From positions 17,490 to 81,489 of the forward strand of contig JABLXR010000040.1 of the NCBI GenBank assembly GCA_013178015.1: a stretch of DNA of 64,000 nucleotides, in the 5' to 3' direction. Origin of the DNA: Anaerolineae bacterium. Its GTDB lineage: Bacteria > Chloroflexota > Anaerolineae > DRVO01. Positions 24,791 to 39,591 of the stretch are shown one piece after another (position 1 is the stretch's first letter; every line of letters begins with the position of its first letter). Below the pieces are notes generated by a model that had not been told where the DNA came from, made no database searches, and worked only from the letters and a program-made list of their open reading frames with translations. Made by a program: the position numbers and the translations under genes.

Positions 24791-24868
24791 GGCTGAGAGA
24801 AGGTGAGCTGCCGGTCGCCAGGGATCAGTCTCCCGGTTCTGGAGAGACCAGAAAGCTCCCGATAGTCA

Positions 24869-24897
24869 TTGCCATCCTGCGGCGGATAGGCTATAAT
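24869..24897 (+). promoter_or_regulatory. Sigma-70 promoter for the S1 protein gene
   Basis: TTGCCA at 24869-24874 and TATAAT at 24892-24897 are 17 bases apart. The start point would be near 24904. This excludes the in-frame ATG at 24896, which lies in the -10 box, and supports the ATG at 24935. Confidence 0.85.
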
Positions 24898-24934
24898 GCA
24901 GCTAGAAGTCCGTGAGCGCAAGGGGCAGTGGTCT

Positions 24935-26509
24935 ATGCAGCAGGAAGAGATGGCCGGTCGTGAGCCTTCTGAGACGACGATCGAGCACAGTGCAGCCGAG
25001 GAGGAACTCACGCCGCGCGTCGCTGAAAAGGCGAATGGGAGCGAAGAGCCACCCGAGCCTGCGCCTCAGCTGGAGGCAGAGGGTTCAGAGACCGTCGGGC
25101 CTTCGGTGATTGCCGGAGAGCAGGAAGCTGAGGCCCCCCCTAGGACAGCGCCGCAGCCGGACTTCGAACCTGTCGTCAGGGAGGACGGCGGAGAGGGGCA
25201 AGCGGTTGAGAAGACCGCAGTGGCCCCTGAGGCTCTGCAGCAAGAGGATTTCGAGCTTCCTGTCGGTGAAGACGAAGACGGCAAGGGCGAGCAAGAGGCT
25301 GAAGCTAAGGCCGAGGAGAAAGCCGAGCCCGCTACCATGGCCGAGCTCATGGAGGAAGCTCTCGATGAACTGCCTCGTTTCCGAAGAGGAGACTTCGTGC
25401 GAGGCACCATCATCAGCAAGGGGCCGGACGAGATCCTGATCGATATTGGGGCCAAGTCGGAAGGTGTGGTAGCCGGGCGCGAGCTGGAGCGGATGGGGCA
25501 GGCGGCAGTGGACGCCCTCAAAGAGGGCGATGAGGTGCTGGCCTGTGTGCTTCGCCCGGCCGACCGCGAGGGAAGGGTGCTTCTCTCCCTCACCAGGGCC
25601 CAGCTCGAGAAGGATTGGCGCAAGGTGGAGCAGCTCCACCAGGCGGGAGAGCCCATCGAGCGGACAGTATCGGGCAGCAACAAGGGTGGTGTGATCGTCC
25701 GTCTGGGGCGAGTGCGTGGCTTCGTACCCGCTTCACAGCTGAGCCGTGAGCACCGCGCCATGGCGCCGGCTCGAAGCGAAGAAGGGGAAGAGGCTGACGG
25801 TGAGGACCGCTGGTCGTACCTGATTGGCGAGAAGCTCCTGCTCAAGGTGGTCGAGGTGGACCGCCGGCGCAACCGGCTGATCCTCTCCGAAAGGGCAGCA
25901 GGCCGAGAGTGGCGCCGGCAGCGGAAGGAGGAGCTCATAGAGGAACTGCGGCCGGGTCAGGTGGTGGAAGGCCGGGTCAGTACACTCTGCTCTTTCGGTG
26001 CGTTCGTAGACTTGGGTGGCGCCGATGGGCTGGTTCACCTCTCCGAGCTCGCCTGGCAGCACGTGAAGCACCCCAGTGAAGTGCTGCAGGTCGGGCAGCA
26101 GGTGAAGGTGCAGGTCCTCAGTGTAGACAAGGAGAGGAGCCGCATCGGGCTGAGCATCAAGAGGCTTCAGCCCGAGCCCTGGGAGACGGTGGGCGATCGT
26201 TACAGTACCGGGCAGCTGGTGGAGGGCACCGTTACCAAGCTGACCGACTTTGGAGCCTTCGCCCAGTTGGAGGATGGCATCGAGGGTCTCATACACGTAT
26301 CGGAGTTGTCTGACCGTCGGGTGAGCCATCCGAACGAGGTGGTTCAGGAGGGTGACAAAGTCACACTCAGGATCATCAGAGTAGAGCCAGAACGGCGGCG
26401 CATAGGACTCAGCTTGAAGCGGGTCACGGATCCCGACTACCTGGGTATGGACTGGCAGTTCGCCGAGGAACTCGAGGACTGGGACGTAGATCTGGACGGA
26501 GATAGCTGA
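24935..26509 (+). CDS. rpsA: Ribosomal protein S1-like RNA-binding protein with four S1 domains
   Basis: 524 residues from ATG at 24935. The first 130 residues are acidic and alanine/glutamate-rich with no fold visible. Four S1 OB-fold domains follow: about residues 146-215 (FRRGDFVRGTIISKGPDEIL), 235-320 (RTVSGSNKGGVIVRLGRVRGF), 340-415 (GQVVEGRVSTLCSFGAFVDL) and 425-505 (GQLVEGTVTKLTDFGAFAQL). The latter two carry the strong FGAF signature. The second is interrupted by an acidic insert (EEGEEADGEDR). S1 brings mRNA to the 30S subunit, and such four-domain forms are usual outside Proteobacteria. The acidic extension is unusual in length. The gene has its own promoter. Confidence 0.9.
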   Translation: MQQEEMAGREPSETTIEHSAAEEELTPRVAEKANGSEEPPEPAPQLEAEGSETVGPSVIAGEQEAEAPPRTAPQPDFEPVVREDGGEGQAVEKTAVAPEALQQEDFELPVGEDEDGKGEQEAEAKAEEKAEPATMAELMEEALDELPRFRRGDFVRGTIISKGPDEILIDIGAKSEGVVAGRELERMGQAAVDALKEGDEVLACVLRPADREGRVLLSLTRAQLEKDWRKVEQLHQAGEPIERTVSGSNKGGVIVRLGRVRGFVPASQLSREHRAMAPARSEEGEEADGEDRWSYLIGEKLLLKVVEVDRRRNRLILSERAAGREWRRQRKEELIEELRPGQVVEGRVSTLCSFGAFVDLGGADGLVHLSELAWQHVKHPSEVLQVGQQVKVQVLSVDKERSRIGLSIKRLQPEPWETVGDRYSTGQLVEGTVTKLTDFGAFAQLEDGIEGLIHVSELSDRRVSHPNEVVQEGDKVTLRIIRVEPERRRIGLSLKRVTDPDYLGMDWQFAEELEDWDVDLDGDS

Positions 26510-26651
26510 GTCAGGGAGTGCCACTACATTCGGTAGCCTGAGCGCCGCCATATAGCAGCGGGAGCAGCGCTGGCAAGCAAGGGAGAGCCTGTTGCTGGAC
26601 CTCTGCCGCGGGCAAGGGCGCACGTCACTTCTTCAATAGGAGCGCAAGGAA

Positions 26652-26687
26652 CGCGGGGCCAGAGGCGGCTAGCCATCTGGCCCCGCG
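26652..26687 (+). terminator. Strong hairpin between S1 gene and clpC
   Basis: CGCGGGGCCAGA (26652-26663) and TCTGGCCCCGCG (26676-26687) make a perfect 12-base-pair stem; the 12-base loop also contains a small GGC/GCC pairing. No T-run follows. It is likely to end the S1 transcript or sit in the clpC leader. No CtsR-type or CIRCE operator was recognised in the 250-base gap. Confidence 0.5.
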
Positions 26688-26759
26688 CGCTAGACTCAAC
26701 TGAGATCAAGACCGGAGGACGGCCGTTGACGATTCGCCAACCTCAGAGGGTAGAAGACT

Positions 26760-29258
<2,499 letters not shown>

Positions 29259-29288
29259 CCGGCCGGCGCATCGGCCCGGGAGAGACAA

Positions 29289-29318
29289 AACCGCGGAGGG
29301 CACGTGCCCTCCGCGGTT
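29289..29318 (+). terminator. Perfect palindrome between clpC and radA
   Basis: AACCGCGGAGGGCAC (29289-29303) is followed directly by its exact complement (29304-29318). It can form a stem of about 13 base pairs, with A residues before and TTCC after. It probably stops clpC transcription at least partly; radA then begins 26 bases later. Confidence 0.65.
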
Positions 29319-29344
29319 CCTGTGTGAGGGGAGCGAATAGAGAA

Positions 29345-30709
29345 GTGACGAAGGCTCGGGTTTCGTACGTCTGCACCAATTGCGGCGCCCGTGCTCCTGG
29401 GTGGCTGGGCCGATGTCCCCAATGTGGCGAGTGGAACAGTCTGGAGCAGCAGATGACGGCTCCTGCGGAGACTGGAGGCGAGCAGCCACGCAGGGCGCGG
29501 GGGCGGGCAGTGCCGCTGAATGCCGTCTCGGCGGAGGAGGAGCACCGGCTGCCGGTGCCCATGGCGGAGCTGGAGCGGGTGCTGGGCGGAGGACTGGTGC
29601 CCGGAGGGGTGGTGCTCCTGGCGGGAGAGCCGGGCATAGGGAAGTCCACGCTGGTGCTGCAACTGGCGATGTTCCTGGCCCAGGGAGAGGGGCAAGTGTT
29701 GTACGCCTCGGGGGAGGAGTCGGTCCGGCAGGTGGGGCTGCGGGCCCGGCGCCTGGGCACGGCCTCAGAGGGCCTGCTGGTGCTATCGGATCCTTCGGTG
29801 GAGACCATCGTAGAGGAGATCGAGGGAGCAGGGTACACCCTGGCAATAGTGGACTCGATCCAGGCCGTCAGGCTGGAGGAGAAAGCGGGTTCTGCCGGCA
29901 GCGTAGTCCAGGTGCGGGACAGTGCCGCCGCGCTGTCGCGGGCGGCCAAGGAGGCCGACACGCCCTTGATCCTCATCGGACACGTGACCAAGTCGGGAGC
30001 GATCGCCGGGCCCAGGGTGCTGGAGCACATGGTGGACACAGTGCTCCACATGGAGGGCGACCGATACCACGCCCACCGCATTCTGCGAAGCGTGAAGAAC
30101 CGGTTCGGCAGCACCAACGAGGTGGGCGTGTTCGAAATGACCTCCGAGGGACTGCGGGAGGTGGTGGATCCGTCGGAGGTGTTCTTGGCCGAGCGGCTGC
30201 TGGGAGCCTCGGGCTCGGCGGTGGCAGTCACCATGGAGGGCACCAGGCCCATGCTGGTGGAAGTCCAGGCGTTGACGTCTCGGTCGAGCCCCGAGAGGGT
30301 GCGCCGCACGGGCAACGGCTTCGACTTCCGCCGTTTGCTTCTGCTCACCGCCGTGTTGACGAAACGAGTGGGGTTGCCCCTGGGGCAGCAGGACGTCTTC
30401 GTCAACGTGGTGGGAGGTCTCAGCCTGAACGAGCCGGCGGCGGACCTGGCCGTGTCCATGGCCATTGCCTCGGCGGCGCTGGACAAGCCGATCTCGGCCG
30501 ATGTTGCCCTGCTGGGCGAGGTGGGGCTGTCGGGGGAGGTTCGATCGGTGGGGCAGATCGAGCGTCGCATCCAGGAAGCGTCGCGTCTAGGGTTCCAGAC
30601 CTGTCTAGTGCCCCGCTCGTACGGGCGCAAGCCCCGCCCGGTGGGCAGGGCGGAGCTGGTACCGGTGCGCAGCTTGCAGGAGGCCATGCAGGTTCTGGGG
30701 CTGCGTTAG
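29345..30709 (+). CDS. radA: DNA repair protein RadA
   Basis: 454 residues from GTG at 29345, giving M-T-K-A-R-V-S-Y-V-C, the usual RadA start; an in-frame GTG at 29324 would add seven untypical residues. The four-cysteine zinc finger is CTNCG...CPQCGEW (about residues 10-30). Walker A is GEPGIGKST, followed by the RadA-specific KNRFGSTNEVGVF motif. The C-terminal Lon-like domain (from about residue 285) has the VNVVGGLSLNEPAADLAVSMAI segment. RadA helps process branched recombination intermediates. Position after clpC is a common arrangement. Confidence 0.97.
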   Translation: MTKARVSYVCTNCGARAPGWLGRCPQCGEWNSLEQQMTAPAETGGEQPRRARGRAVPLNAVSAEEEHRLPVPMAELERVLGGGLVPGGVVLLAGEPGIGKSTLVLQLAMFLAQGEGQVLYASGEESVRQVGLRARRLGTASEGLLVLSDPSVETIVEEIEGAGYTLAIVDSIQAVRLEEKAGSAGSVVQVRDSAAALSRAAKEADTPLILIGHVTKSGAIAGPRVLEHMVDTVLHMEGDRYHAHRILRSVKNRFGSTNEVGVFEMTSEGLREVVDPSEVFLAERLLGASGSAVAVTMEGTRPMLVEVQALTSRSSPERVRRTGNGFDFRRLLLLTAVLTKRVGLPLGQQDVFVNVVGGLSLNEPAADLAVSMAIASAALDKPISADVALLGEVGLSGEVRSVGQIERRIQEASRLGFQTCLVPRSYGRKPRPVGRAELVPVRSLQEAMQVLGLR

Positions 30710-30726
30710 GTGCGGATGGCATCCTA

Positions 30727-30735
30727 TGCTATAAT
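30727..30735 (+). promoter_or_regulatory. Extended -10 promoter for ftsY
   Basis: TG at 30727-30728, one base, and TATAAT at 30730-30735 make an extended -10 element about 48 bases before the ftsY start. The -35 region is weak. The 18-base gap between radA stop and this element supports a separate start of transcription. Confidence 0.6.
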
Positions 30736-30782
30736 GGAAAGCGCCGCGGCTCGCCGCGGCGCAACCATGTTCGGAGAAAGCG

Positions 30783-31706
30783 GTGTTTGGACGGAAGAGC
30801 TCGATAGGCGACGCCCTGGCCAAGACGCGACGGATGCTGCGAGGGCGCATCCAGGGCATCCTTGGTGCCGGCGACATTACCGAGGAAATGTGGGAAGACC
30901 TGGAGGAGACTTTGATCCAGGCCGACGTGGGCGCCGGTGCAGCCGTGGGGCTGGTGAAGCGGGTGCGCAAGCGCGTCGCTGACGGCGAGGCCTCTTCGGC
31001 GCCGGAGGTGGAGGCGCTGCTCAAGCAGGAGATGCTGGCCGTGCTGGGCCGGCAGGCCGAGCACGCCGATGAGGAACCCCGGCTGCTCACCGTGGTTCTC
31101 ATCGTGGGCGTCAACGGATCCGGGAAGACCACGACCGCGGCCAAGCTGGCCCGCTACTACACCGGCAAGGGGCACAAGGTGATGCTGGCCGCCGGAGACA
31201 CCTTCAGGGCGGCGGCCATTGACCAGTTGCGCATCTGGGCGGAGCGGGCCGGCGTGGGGGTCGTCGCTCACCAGCCCAATTCGGATCCGGGCGCAGTGGT
31301 GTATGACGCCATTCGGGCCTGTCGTGCCCGAGGGGCAGACGTGCTAATCGTGGACACGGCTGGGCGATTGCACACCAAGTACAACCTGATGGCCGAGCTC
31401 AAGAAGATCGCCGACGTGGCTCGCCGAAACGTGCACCGGGCCCCACACGAGGTGTTCTTGGTCCTAGACGCGACTACGGGCCAGAATGCCATCCAGCAAG
31501 CCCGGCACTTCCGGGAGGCGGCTGGACTCACCGGGGTGGTCCTGGCCAAGTTGGATGGCACCGCCAAGGGGGGAGTGGTGTTCTCCATCGCCGAAGACCT
31601 GCAAGTGCCGGTTCGGTTCGTGGGCACCGGTGAGAGCATAGACGATCTGGCTGTCTTCGATGCCGAGGCGTTCGTCAACGGCCTGTTCGAAGGCGGCAAC
31701 GAGTAG
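30783..31706 (+). CDS. ftsY: Signal recognition particle receptor FtsY
   Basis: 307 residues from GTG at 30783, with GGAGAAA upstream. The helical N domain spans about residues 1-90 and the G domain the rest. G-domain motifs are [15 protein letters not shown] (P-loop, near residue 110), the insertion-box region [20 protein letters not shown] and [10 protein letters not shown], followed by [16 protein letters not shown]. It docks ribosome-SRP complexes at the membrane. The acidic A domain found in E. coli is absent, as in many bacteria. Followed 14 bases later by prfB. Confidence 0.97.
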   Translation: MFGRKSSIGDALAKTRRMLRGRIQGILGAGDITEEMWEDLEETLIQADVGAGAAVGLVKRVRKRVADGEASSAPEVEALLKQEMLAVLGRQAEHADEEPRLLTVVLIVGVNGSGKTTTAAKLARYYTGKGHKVMLAAGDTFRAAAIDQLRIWAERAGVGVVAHQPNSDPGAVVYDAIRACRARGADVLIVDTAGRLHTKYNLMAELKKIADVARRNVHRAPHEVFLVLDATTGQNAIQQARHFREAAGLTGVVLAKLDGTAKGGVVFSIAEDLQVPVRFVGTGESIDDLAVFDAEAFVNGLFEGGNE

Positions 31707-31720
31707 AGTAGAGTGGAGGA

Positions 31721-32825
31721 ATGGCAATGACTGCAGTGGAGCTTGAGGACCGGGTGAGAGACCTGAGGTCAGAGATAGACAGCTTACTGGTGCGTCTTTG
31801 ACGTAGCTGGCAAGCGTGCCCGCATAGCGGAACTGGAGGAGCAATCGTCAGACCCCGAGTTCTGGCAGGACCCATCGGCGGCGCAGGCAGTCATGCAGGA
31901 GCTGTCCGAGTTGAGGGAAGAGGTGGAGCCGTGGGAGAGCCTTGACCGGCAGGCGTCCGACCTGGAGGAGTTGCTGGCACTGGCCGACGACGAGGAGATC
32001 CTGCAGGATCTGATTCGCGAGGTGGATAGACTAGAATCCCGGGTCGAAGATATGCGGCTGGCCCTGATGTTCGGGGGCCAGCATGACCGCTCCGATGCTA
32101 TTGTGGCCATCCACGCCGGAGCGGGGGGCACCGAGTCGCAGGATTGGGTGTCCATGCTGCTGCGGATGTACCTGCGTTGGGCCGAGAACGCCGGCTTCAA
32201 GACCGAGATGTTGGACGTCTCCGAGGGGGAAGAGGCGGGGCTGAAGAGCGTCACTTTCCAGGTGTCGGGGCGGAACGCGTACGGCCTGCTGAAGGCTGAG
32301 CGGGGCGTCCACCGCCTGGTGCGGCTCTCACCGTTCGATGCCGCTCACCGGCGCCATACCTCCTTCGCGCTGGTGGAGGTGATGCCTGACATAGAGCGCG
32401 AGGTCGAGGTTCAGATCAACCCGGATGACCTGCGGGTGGATGTGTTCCGCTCGGCCGGGGCCGGCGGCCAGAACGTGCAGAAGAACGCCACCGCCATCCG
32501 GATCACCCACCTTCCCACCGGGCTGGTGGTCTCCTGCCAGAACGAGCGCAGCCAGGCGCAGAACCGGGAGACGGCCATGAAGGTACTGCGAGCACGCCTC
32601 TACGACATGGAGATGCGTAAGCAGGAGGAGGAACTGGCTCGGCTCAAGGGCGAGCACGTGGATGCGGGCTGGGGGAACCAGATCCGGTCGTATGTCCTGC
32701 ACCCCTACCAGATGGTCAAGGATCACCGTACAGACGAGGAGACGGGCGACGCCGTCGGAGTGCTGGAGGGGGACCTGGACCGCTTTATCCAGGCGTACCT
32801 GCGAGCCAGCGTAGGCGAAACGTAG
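31721..32825 (+). CDS. prfB: Peptide chain release factor 2, with programmed +1 frameshift
   Basis: 367 residues when read as 31721-31798 joined to 31800-32825. The first frame gives 26 residues and reaches CTT TGA C (31796-31802), the classic RF2 autoregulatory slip site; skipping T at 31799 enters the main frame at GAC. The product has the SPF stop-recognition motif ([16 protein letters not shown]) and [10 protein letters not shown], the peptidyl-tRNA hydrolysis loop. RF2 reads UGA and UAA, so low RF2 favours frameshifting and raises its own level. The upstream stimulator is weak: GGTG lies near the usual place, not AGGGGG. The ATG at 31721 has GTGGAGGA directly upstream. Confidence 0.96.
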
Positions 32826-32852
32826 CTTCGGCTCGGTTATTGCAGTAAGAAC

Positions 32853-32881
32853 ACAGCGACGGACGACAGGCCCGTCGCTGT
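32853..32881 (+). terminator. Terminator-like hairpin after prfB
   Basis: ACAGCGACGG (32853-32862) pairs with CCGTCGCTGT (32872-32881) over 10 base pairs, with a 9-base loop, followed by CGTGTTTCCC. It lies 28 bases after the stop and just before the gyrA promoter. Confidence 0.65.
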
Positions 32882-32898
32882 CGTGTTTCCCGGGGTTG

Positions 32899-32907
32899 TG
32901 CTACAAT
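32899..32907 (+). promoter_or_regulatory. Extended -10 promoter for gyrA
   Basis: TG at 32899-32900, one base, then TACAAT at 32902-32907 forms an extended -10 element, 34 bases before the gyrA GTG. No consensus -35 is apparent. Confidence 0.6.
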
Positions 32908-32940
32908 GCGAACATATGTTCTACGAGGGGGAGTGACATA

Positions 32941-35349
32941 GTGGCTGAGCGAGTCACGCCGGTGGGGATCGAGAGCGAGATGCGGCAGTCCTACCTGGAC
33001 TACGCCATGAGCGTCATCGTCGCTCGCGCTCTGCCCGACGCTCGCGATGGGCTGAAGCCGGTGCAGAGGCGCATCATCTACGCCATGGGCGAGATGTCGC
33101 TCCGGCACGACACGCCCTATCGCAAGAGCGCCCGCATCGTGGGCGAAGTCCTGGGCAAGTACCACCCGCACGGCGAGGCAGCAGTCTACGAGACCATGGT
33201 GCGGATGGCTCAGGACTTCTCCCTGCGCTACCCGCTGGTGGACGGCCAGGGCAACTTCGGGTCTGTGGATGGGGACTCGGCGGCGGCCATGCGCTATACC
33301 GAGGCTCGCCTGGCGGCCATCTCGCGGGAGATGCTGCAGGACATAGACAAGGACACGGTGGACTTCAGCGCCAACTTCGATGAGTCGCTTCAGGAGCCGG
33401 ACGTCCTGCCTGCGCGGCTGCCCAACCTGCTGGTCAACGGGTCCTCGGGCATTGCGGTGGGCATGTCCACCAACGTCCCGCCTCACAATCTGACAGAGGT
33501 GTGTGACGCTCTGGCGTACCTGTTGGACCGCTACGACAAGGCCGAGGATGTGGACGTCGAAGACGTGATGCGGTTCATCCGTGGGCCCGACTTCCCCACC
33601 GGCGGCATCCTCTACTCCGGGGGGACAGAAGGCGCCGACGGAGATAACCCTCTGAGGCGCGCCTACGCCACCGGGCGTGGCCAGGTCCGACTGCGGGCCA
33701 AGGTGATGGTGGAGGAGGGCGTCCGCGGTGGCAAGCGGCTGGTTGTGACCGAGCTGCCCTACCAGACCAACAAGGCCCGCCTGATCGAGCGAATCGCCGA
33801 ACTGGTGCGAGCAGAACGGCTGACGGGGGTGGCCGACCTAAGGGACGAGTCGGACCGCGACGGCATGCGGTTGGTGGTGGAGACGACCCGCTCTGCTGAT
33901 CCCAGGCAGGTGCTCGCTGATCTGTTTCGGCTAACGCCGATGGAAACCACTCTCAGCATCATCCTGCTCGCCCTGGTGGACGGAGAGCCCCGCACCTGCT
34001 CCCTCAAGCGGCTGCTCCTGGAGTACATCGAGCACCGACTGGTCGTCACCCGGAGGCGCAGCGAACACGACCTGGCCCGCGCCCGGGAGCGGGAGCACGT
34101 TCTGGCGGGACTTCTCATCGCCCTGGCTAACATAGACGAGGTCATTGACACCATCCGCCGCTCGCGCACGCCGGAGACGGCGCGGGCCAACCTGATCCGT
34201 CGGTTCAGGCTCACCGAGGTGCAGGCACAGGCGATACTCGACATGCAGCTGCGTCGCCTGGCCTCGCTGGAGCGCAAGAAGCTGGAAGAAGAGCACGAGC
34301 AGTGTCTGGCTACCATCGCTGACCTGGAGGAACTGCTGGCAGACCCGGCCAAGATGCGCGCCCTGATCAAGCGGGAAGTGCAGGAACTGAAATCCCTCTA
34401 TGGGGACGAGCGCCGCACCCAGATCCTGCCCGGCGCCCCCGATACCGAGATACTCACCGTAACCGACCTGCTTCCCGACCGTGAGGTGCTGGTCCTGGTG
34501 GACGGACAGAACCGGGTGGCGCAGCAAACGCTTCCCCAAAGGCTGCGGATTCCGCGCGGTGTAGTCCTGGCCTCACTGGCCAACTTGAGGGACCGGATCG
34601 GGTTCGTGACCGAGGGCGGGAGTATGCTGGTGACGCCCGTCCACCGCCTGCCGGAAGGCCAGCCCGGGGATGCGCCCGGCCTCTACTCCGACAACGGAGC
34701 TGCAAGCCGGATAGTATCCCTGGTGCGGCTCACGCCGGCCGATGAGGGAAGGGCGCTCCTGCTGGCAACCGCCCAGGGCAAGGTCAAGCGGATAGACTGG
34801 ACCACGACGTCGGTGGGCTGGAGCCCCGTGCTCCGCCTGGACGACGGCGACGGAGTCGTGGCCGCGGTGCTGGCCGGCGATGGGGAGACCGTGGTGTTGG
34901 CGTCATCCGCGGGGCAGGCGATCGCCTTCGAGGCCGATCAGGTCCGGGTGACGGGGCTGTCGGCGGGAGGAGTGGCAGGCATCCGCCTGGGCGATGGCGA
35001 GCGGGTGGTGGCGGCGGCGCCGCTGACCGGTGCTCAGCACCTGATGGTCCTCAGCGCCAGGGGTAACCTGAAGCGGGTGACACTGCGGGGTTGGCGAAGC
35101 CAGAACCGCGGCGGCGCCGGCATAGTGCTGATGGCGACGGACGAGAAGACGGGAGAAGTGGCAGGCGCCGCGCCGGTGGGCGAAGGCGACCGGGTACTGC
35201 TGGTAGGGTCCCTCGGAACGGCCGAGGTGCTGGTGGCCAGGTCGGTGCCGGTCATGGGCCGGAACACCAAGGGTCGGGCTTTGGCGAAGCTCAAGAAGCG
35301 GGAGAGAGCGGTGGCGGTGATGACGCTGCCTGAGGCGCGGCGAACCTAA
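32941..35349 (+). CDS. gyrA: DNA gyrase subunit A (or type IIA topoisomerase A subunit)
   Basis: 802 residues from GTG at 32941, with GAGGGGGAG at 32925-32933. The breakage-reunion domain carries [21 protein letters not shown] near the start and [11 protein letters not shown], with catalytic Tyr119. A coiled coil follows near residues 360-480, then a six-bladed beta-pinwheel from about residue 500. The canonical GyrA box Q-R-R-G-G-K-G expected in the first blade is not there. A related QNRGGAG occurs near residue 720, in the last blades. The protein could be gyrase A with a displaced wrapping motif or a ParC-like subunit. gyrB/parE is not nearby. Confidence 0.9.
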   Translation: MAERVTPVGIESEMRQSYLDYAMSVIVARALPDARDGLKPVQRRIIYAMGEMSLRHDTPYRKSARIVGEVLGKYHPHGEAAVYETMVRMAQDFSLRYPLVDGQGNFGSVDGDSAAAMRYTEARLAAISREMLQDIDKDTVDFSANFDESLQEPDVLPARLPNLLVNGSSGIAVGMSTNVPPHNLTEVCDALAYLLDRYDKAEDVDVEDVMRFIRGPDFPTGGILYSGGTEGADGDNPLRRAYATGRGQVRLRAKVMVEEGVRGGKRLVVTELPYQTNKARLIERIAELVRAERLTGVADLRDESDRDGMRLVVETTRSADPRQVLADLFRLTPMETTLSIILLALVDGEPRTCSLKRLLLEYIEHRLVVTRRRSEHDLARAREREHVLAGLLIALANIDEVIDTIRRSRTPETARANLIRRFRLTEVQAQAILDMQLRRLASLERKKLEEEHEQCLATIADLEELLADPAKMRALIKREVQELKSLYGDERRTQILPGAPDTEILTVTDLLPDREVLVLVDGQNRVAQQTLPQRLRIPRGVVLASLANLRDRIGFVTEGGSMLVTPVHRLPEGQPGDAPGLYSDNGAASRIVSLVRLTPADEGRALLLATAQGKVKRIDWTTTSVGWSPVLRLDDGDGVVAAVLAGDGETVVLASSAGQAIAFEADQVRVTGLSAGGVAGIRLGDGERVVAAAPLTGAQHLMVLSARGNLKRVTLRGWRSQNRGGAGIVLMATDEKTGEVAGAAPVGEGDRVLLVGSLGTAEVLVARSVPVMGRNTKGRALAKLKKRERAVAVMTLPEARRT

Positions 35350-35405
35350 GCCGCTGCCCGCGCCATCTGGTGAGGCCAAGTTGCGGACTTCTCTGCAAAG
35401 AGCCT

Positions 35406-35465
35406 GCCCTGAGGTTGCCGAAGGGAAGGGGAGCCTGACACCCCTCTCCCACAGGCGGGAGAGGG
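35406..35465. repeat. REP-like intergenic sequence
   Basis: GCCCTGAGGTTGCCGAAGGG at 35406-35425 resembles the widespread 'CCTGAGC-TGTCGAAGGG' intergenic repeat. It is followed by CCCCTCTCCC (35441-35450) and GGGAGAGGG (35457-35465), a hairpin also common between genes. Copy number elsewhere in the genome is unknown. The 220-base gap holds no gene. Confidence 0.5.
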
Positions 35466-36293
35466 ATCGGAGGAGAGGGCCTGCGGTTCGACACTCTCTT
35501 CGCGGGGACCGAGGGGGAGATTCCTGCCGGTCCCTCGATTGGCAGCCCGGAACGACCCTAGTAGTATGCGATGAAGAAGCTGAGGGAGGCCATAGAGCAC
35601 TTGCGCTGCCTGGTGATCGCCGACGTCCACGCCAACCTGGCGGCCTTCGAGGCCGTTCTGGCGGACGCCGGCCCCTTCGACGAGGTCTGGTGTCTGGGCG
35701 ACCTGGTGGGGTACGGCCCCGACCCGAACGAGTGCGTGGAGCGGATACGCGAAATGAAGCACCGGGCCGTCGCGGGCAACCACGACTACGCTGCGGTGGG
35801 CCAGGTCAGCCTCAGGCACTTCAATGACAGCGCCCGCATGGCGGCGGAGTGGACGGCTGCCACACTCGAACGGGACAACCGGATCTACCTGCAGTCGCTG
35901 CCCTTGCAGCAGGAGATCGGCGACTACACCCTGGTGCACGGCAGTACCCGCTCTCCCGTGTGGGAGTACATTGATAGCTCCCAGGCCGCCCTCGAGAACC
36001 TCGACCTGCAGCCGGCGCGCTACTGCCTGGTAGGGCACACCCACGTCCCGGTGGTGTTCCGCGAGACGACCGGCCTCATCCGCCGGGCGCGGGAGTGGCG
36101 CCTTCGCGGTGACCTTACGACCATCCACCTGGACGCCGCCAAGACCATCCTGAACCCTGGCAGCGTGGGTCAGCCGCGCGATGGCGACCCGCGGGCGGCC
36201 TACATGCTCCTGGAGCCGGACACGGGTCTGGCCGAAGTGCGCCGGGTGGAGTATCCCATCGAACGCACCCAGGGGCGCATAGCGGCCTTCGGC

Positions 36294-39185
<2,892 letters not shown>

Positions 39186-39239
39186 GACTCCATTCCGAAG
39201 GGCTGAAGTAGGCATCGTTGTGGGGAGGCTCGAGCCGCG

Positions 39240-39245
39240 ATTATA
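39240..39245 (-). promoter_or_regulatory. uvrA promoter -10 element
   Basis: On the minus strand TATAAT (complement 39240-39245) is preceded by TG-C, an extended -10 arrangement. Transcription would start near 39233. No SOS-type operator was recognised next to it. Confidence 0.6.
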
Positions 39246-39426
39246 GCACAGATGTTTCGATGCCACACTTGGGGGTTTCACCGCCGAGGTCGCGGGGGGC
39301 GCGGAGAGGGAGGGGGAAAGAGCCGATCCCGGTGAGGCAGAGGCTCCAGCGCAGGGGAATAGCGTCTTCCAGGAATACAAGCAATGAACTGCTCTACTCC
39401 GACAGAAGTACACAGACAAAGTACCA

Positions 39427-39456
39427 TTGACGGCGCGATTCAGGAGTGACTATAAT
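39427..39456 (+). promoter_or_regulatory. Sigma-70 promoter for the TolB-like lipoprotein gene
   Basis: TTGACG at 39427-39432 and TATAAT at 39451-39456 are separated by 18 bases. A leader of about 130 bases precedes the ATG at 39592. Confidence 0.8.
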
Positions 39457-39591
39457 GGAGCCCGATCATACCGTGTCCGTGCAACAATGAACCGGAATAC
39501 CGTGAGCGAGGAGGTACACTATGCGATAGACCCCCGCGCAAACATAACAGTCACTGTCAGCGGACCGGGACGAGCCCGGAGAAGGAGGTCT

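Noticed and set aside
24896..24934. Upstream ATG of the S1 gene
   Set aside because: It lies within the -10 hexamer TATAAT (24892-24897) of the best promoter.
26510..26759. Heat-shock operator (CtsR or CIRCE) before clpC
   Set aside because: No GGTCAAA direct repeats or TTAGCACTC-N9-GAGTGCTAA inverted repeat could be found.
31799..31801. Stop codon in prfB read as a pseudogene
   Set aside because: The CTT TGA C context is the known programmed frameshift of RF2, and the downstream frame is intact.
39215..39419. N-terminal extension of uvrA
   Set aside because: The frame is open, but it contains the promoter -10 and its residues do not resemble UvrA.
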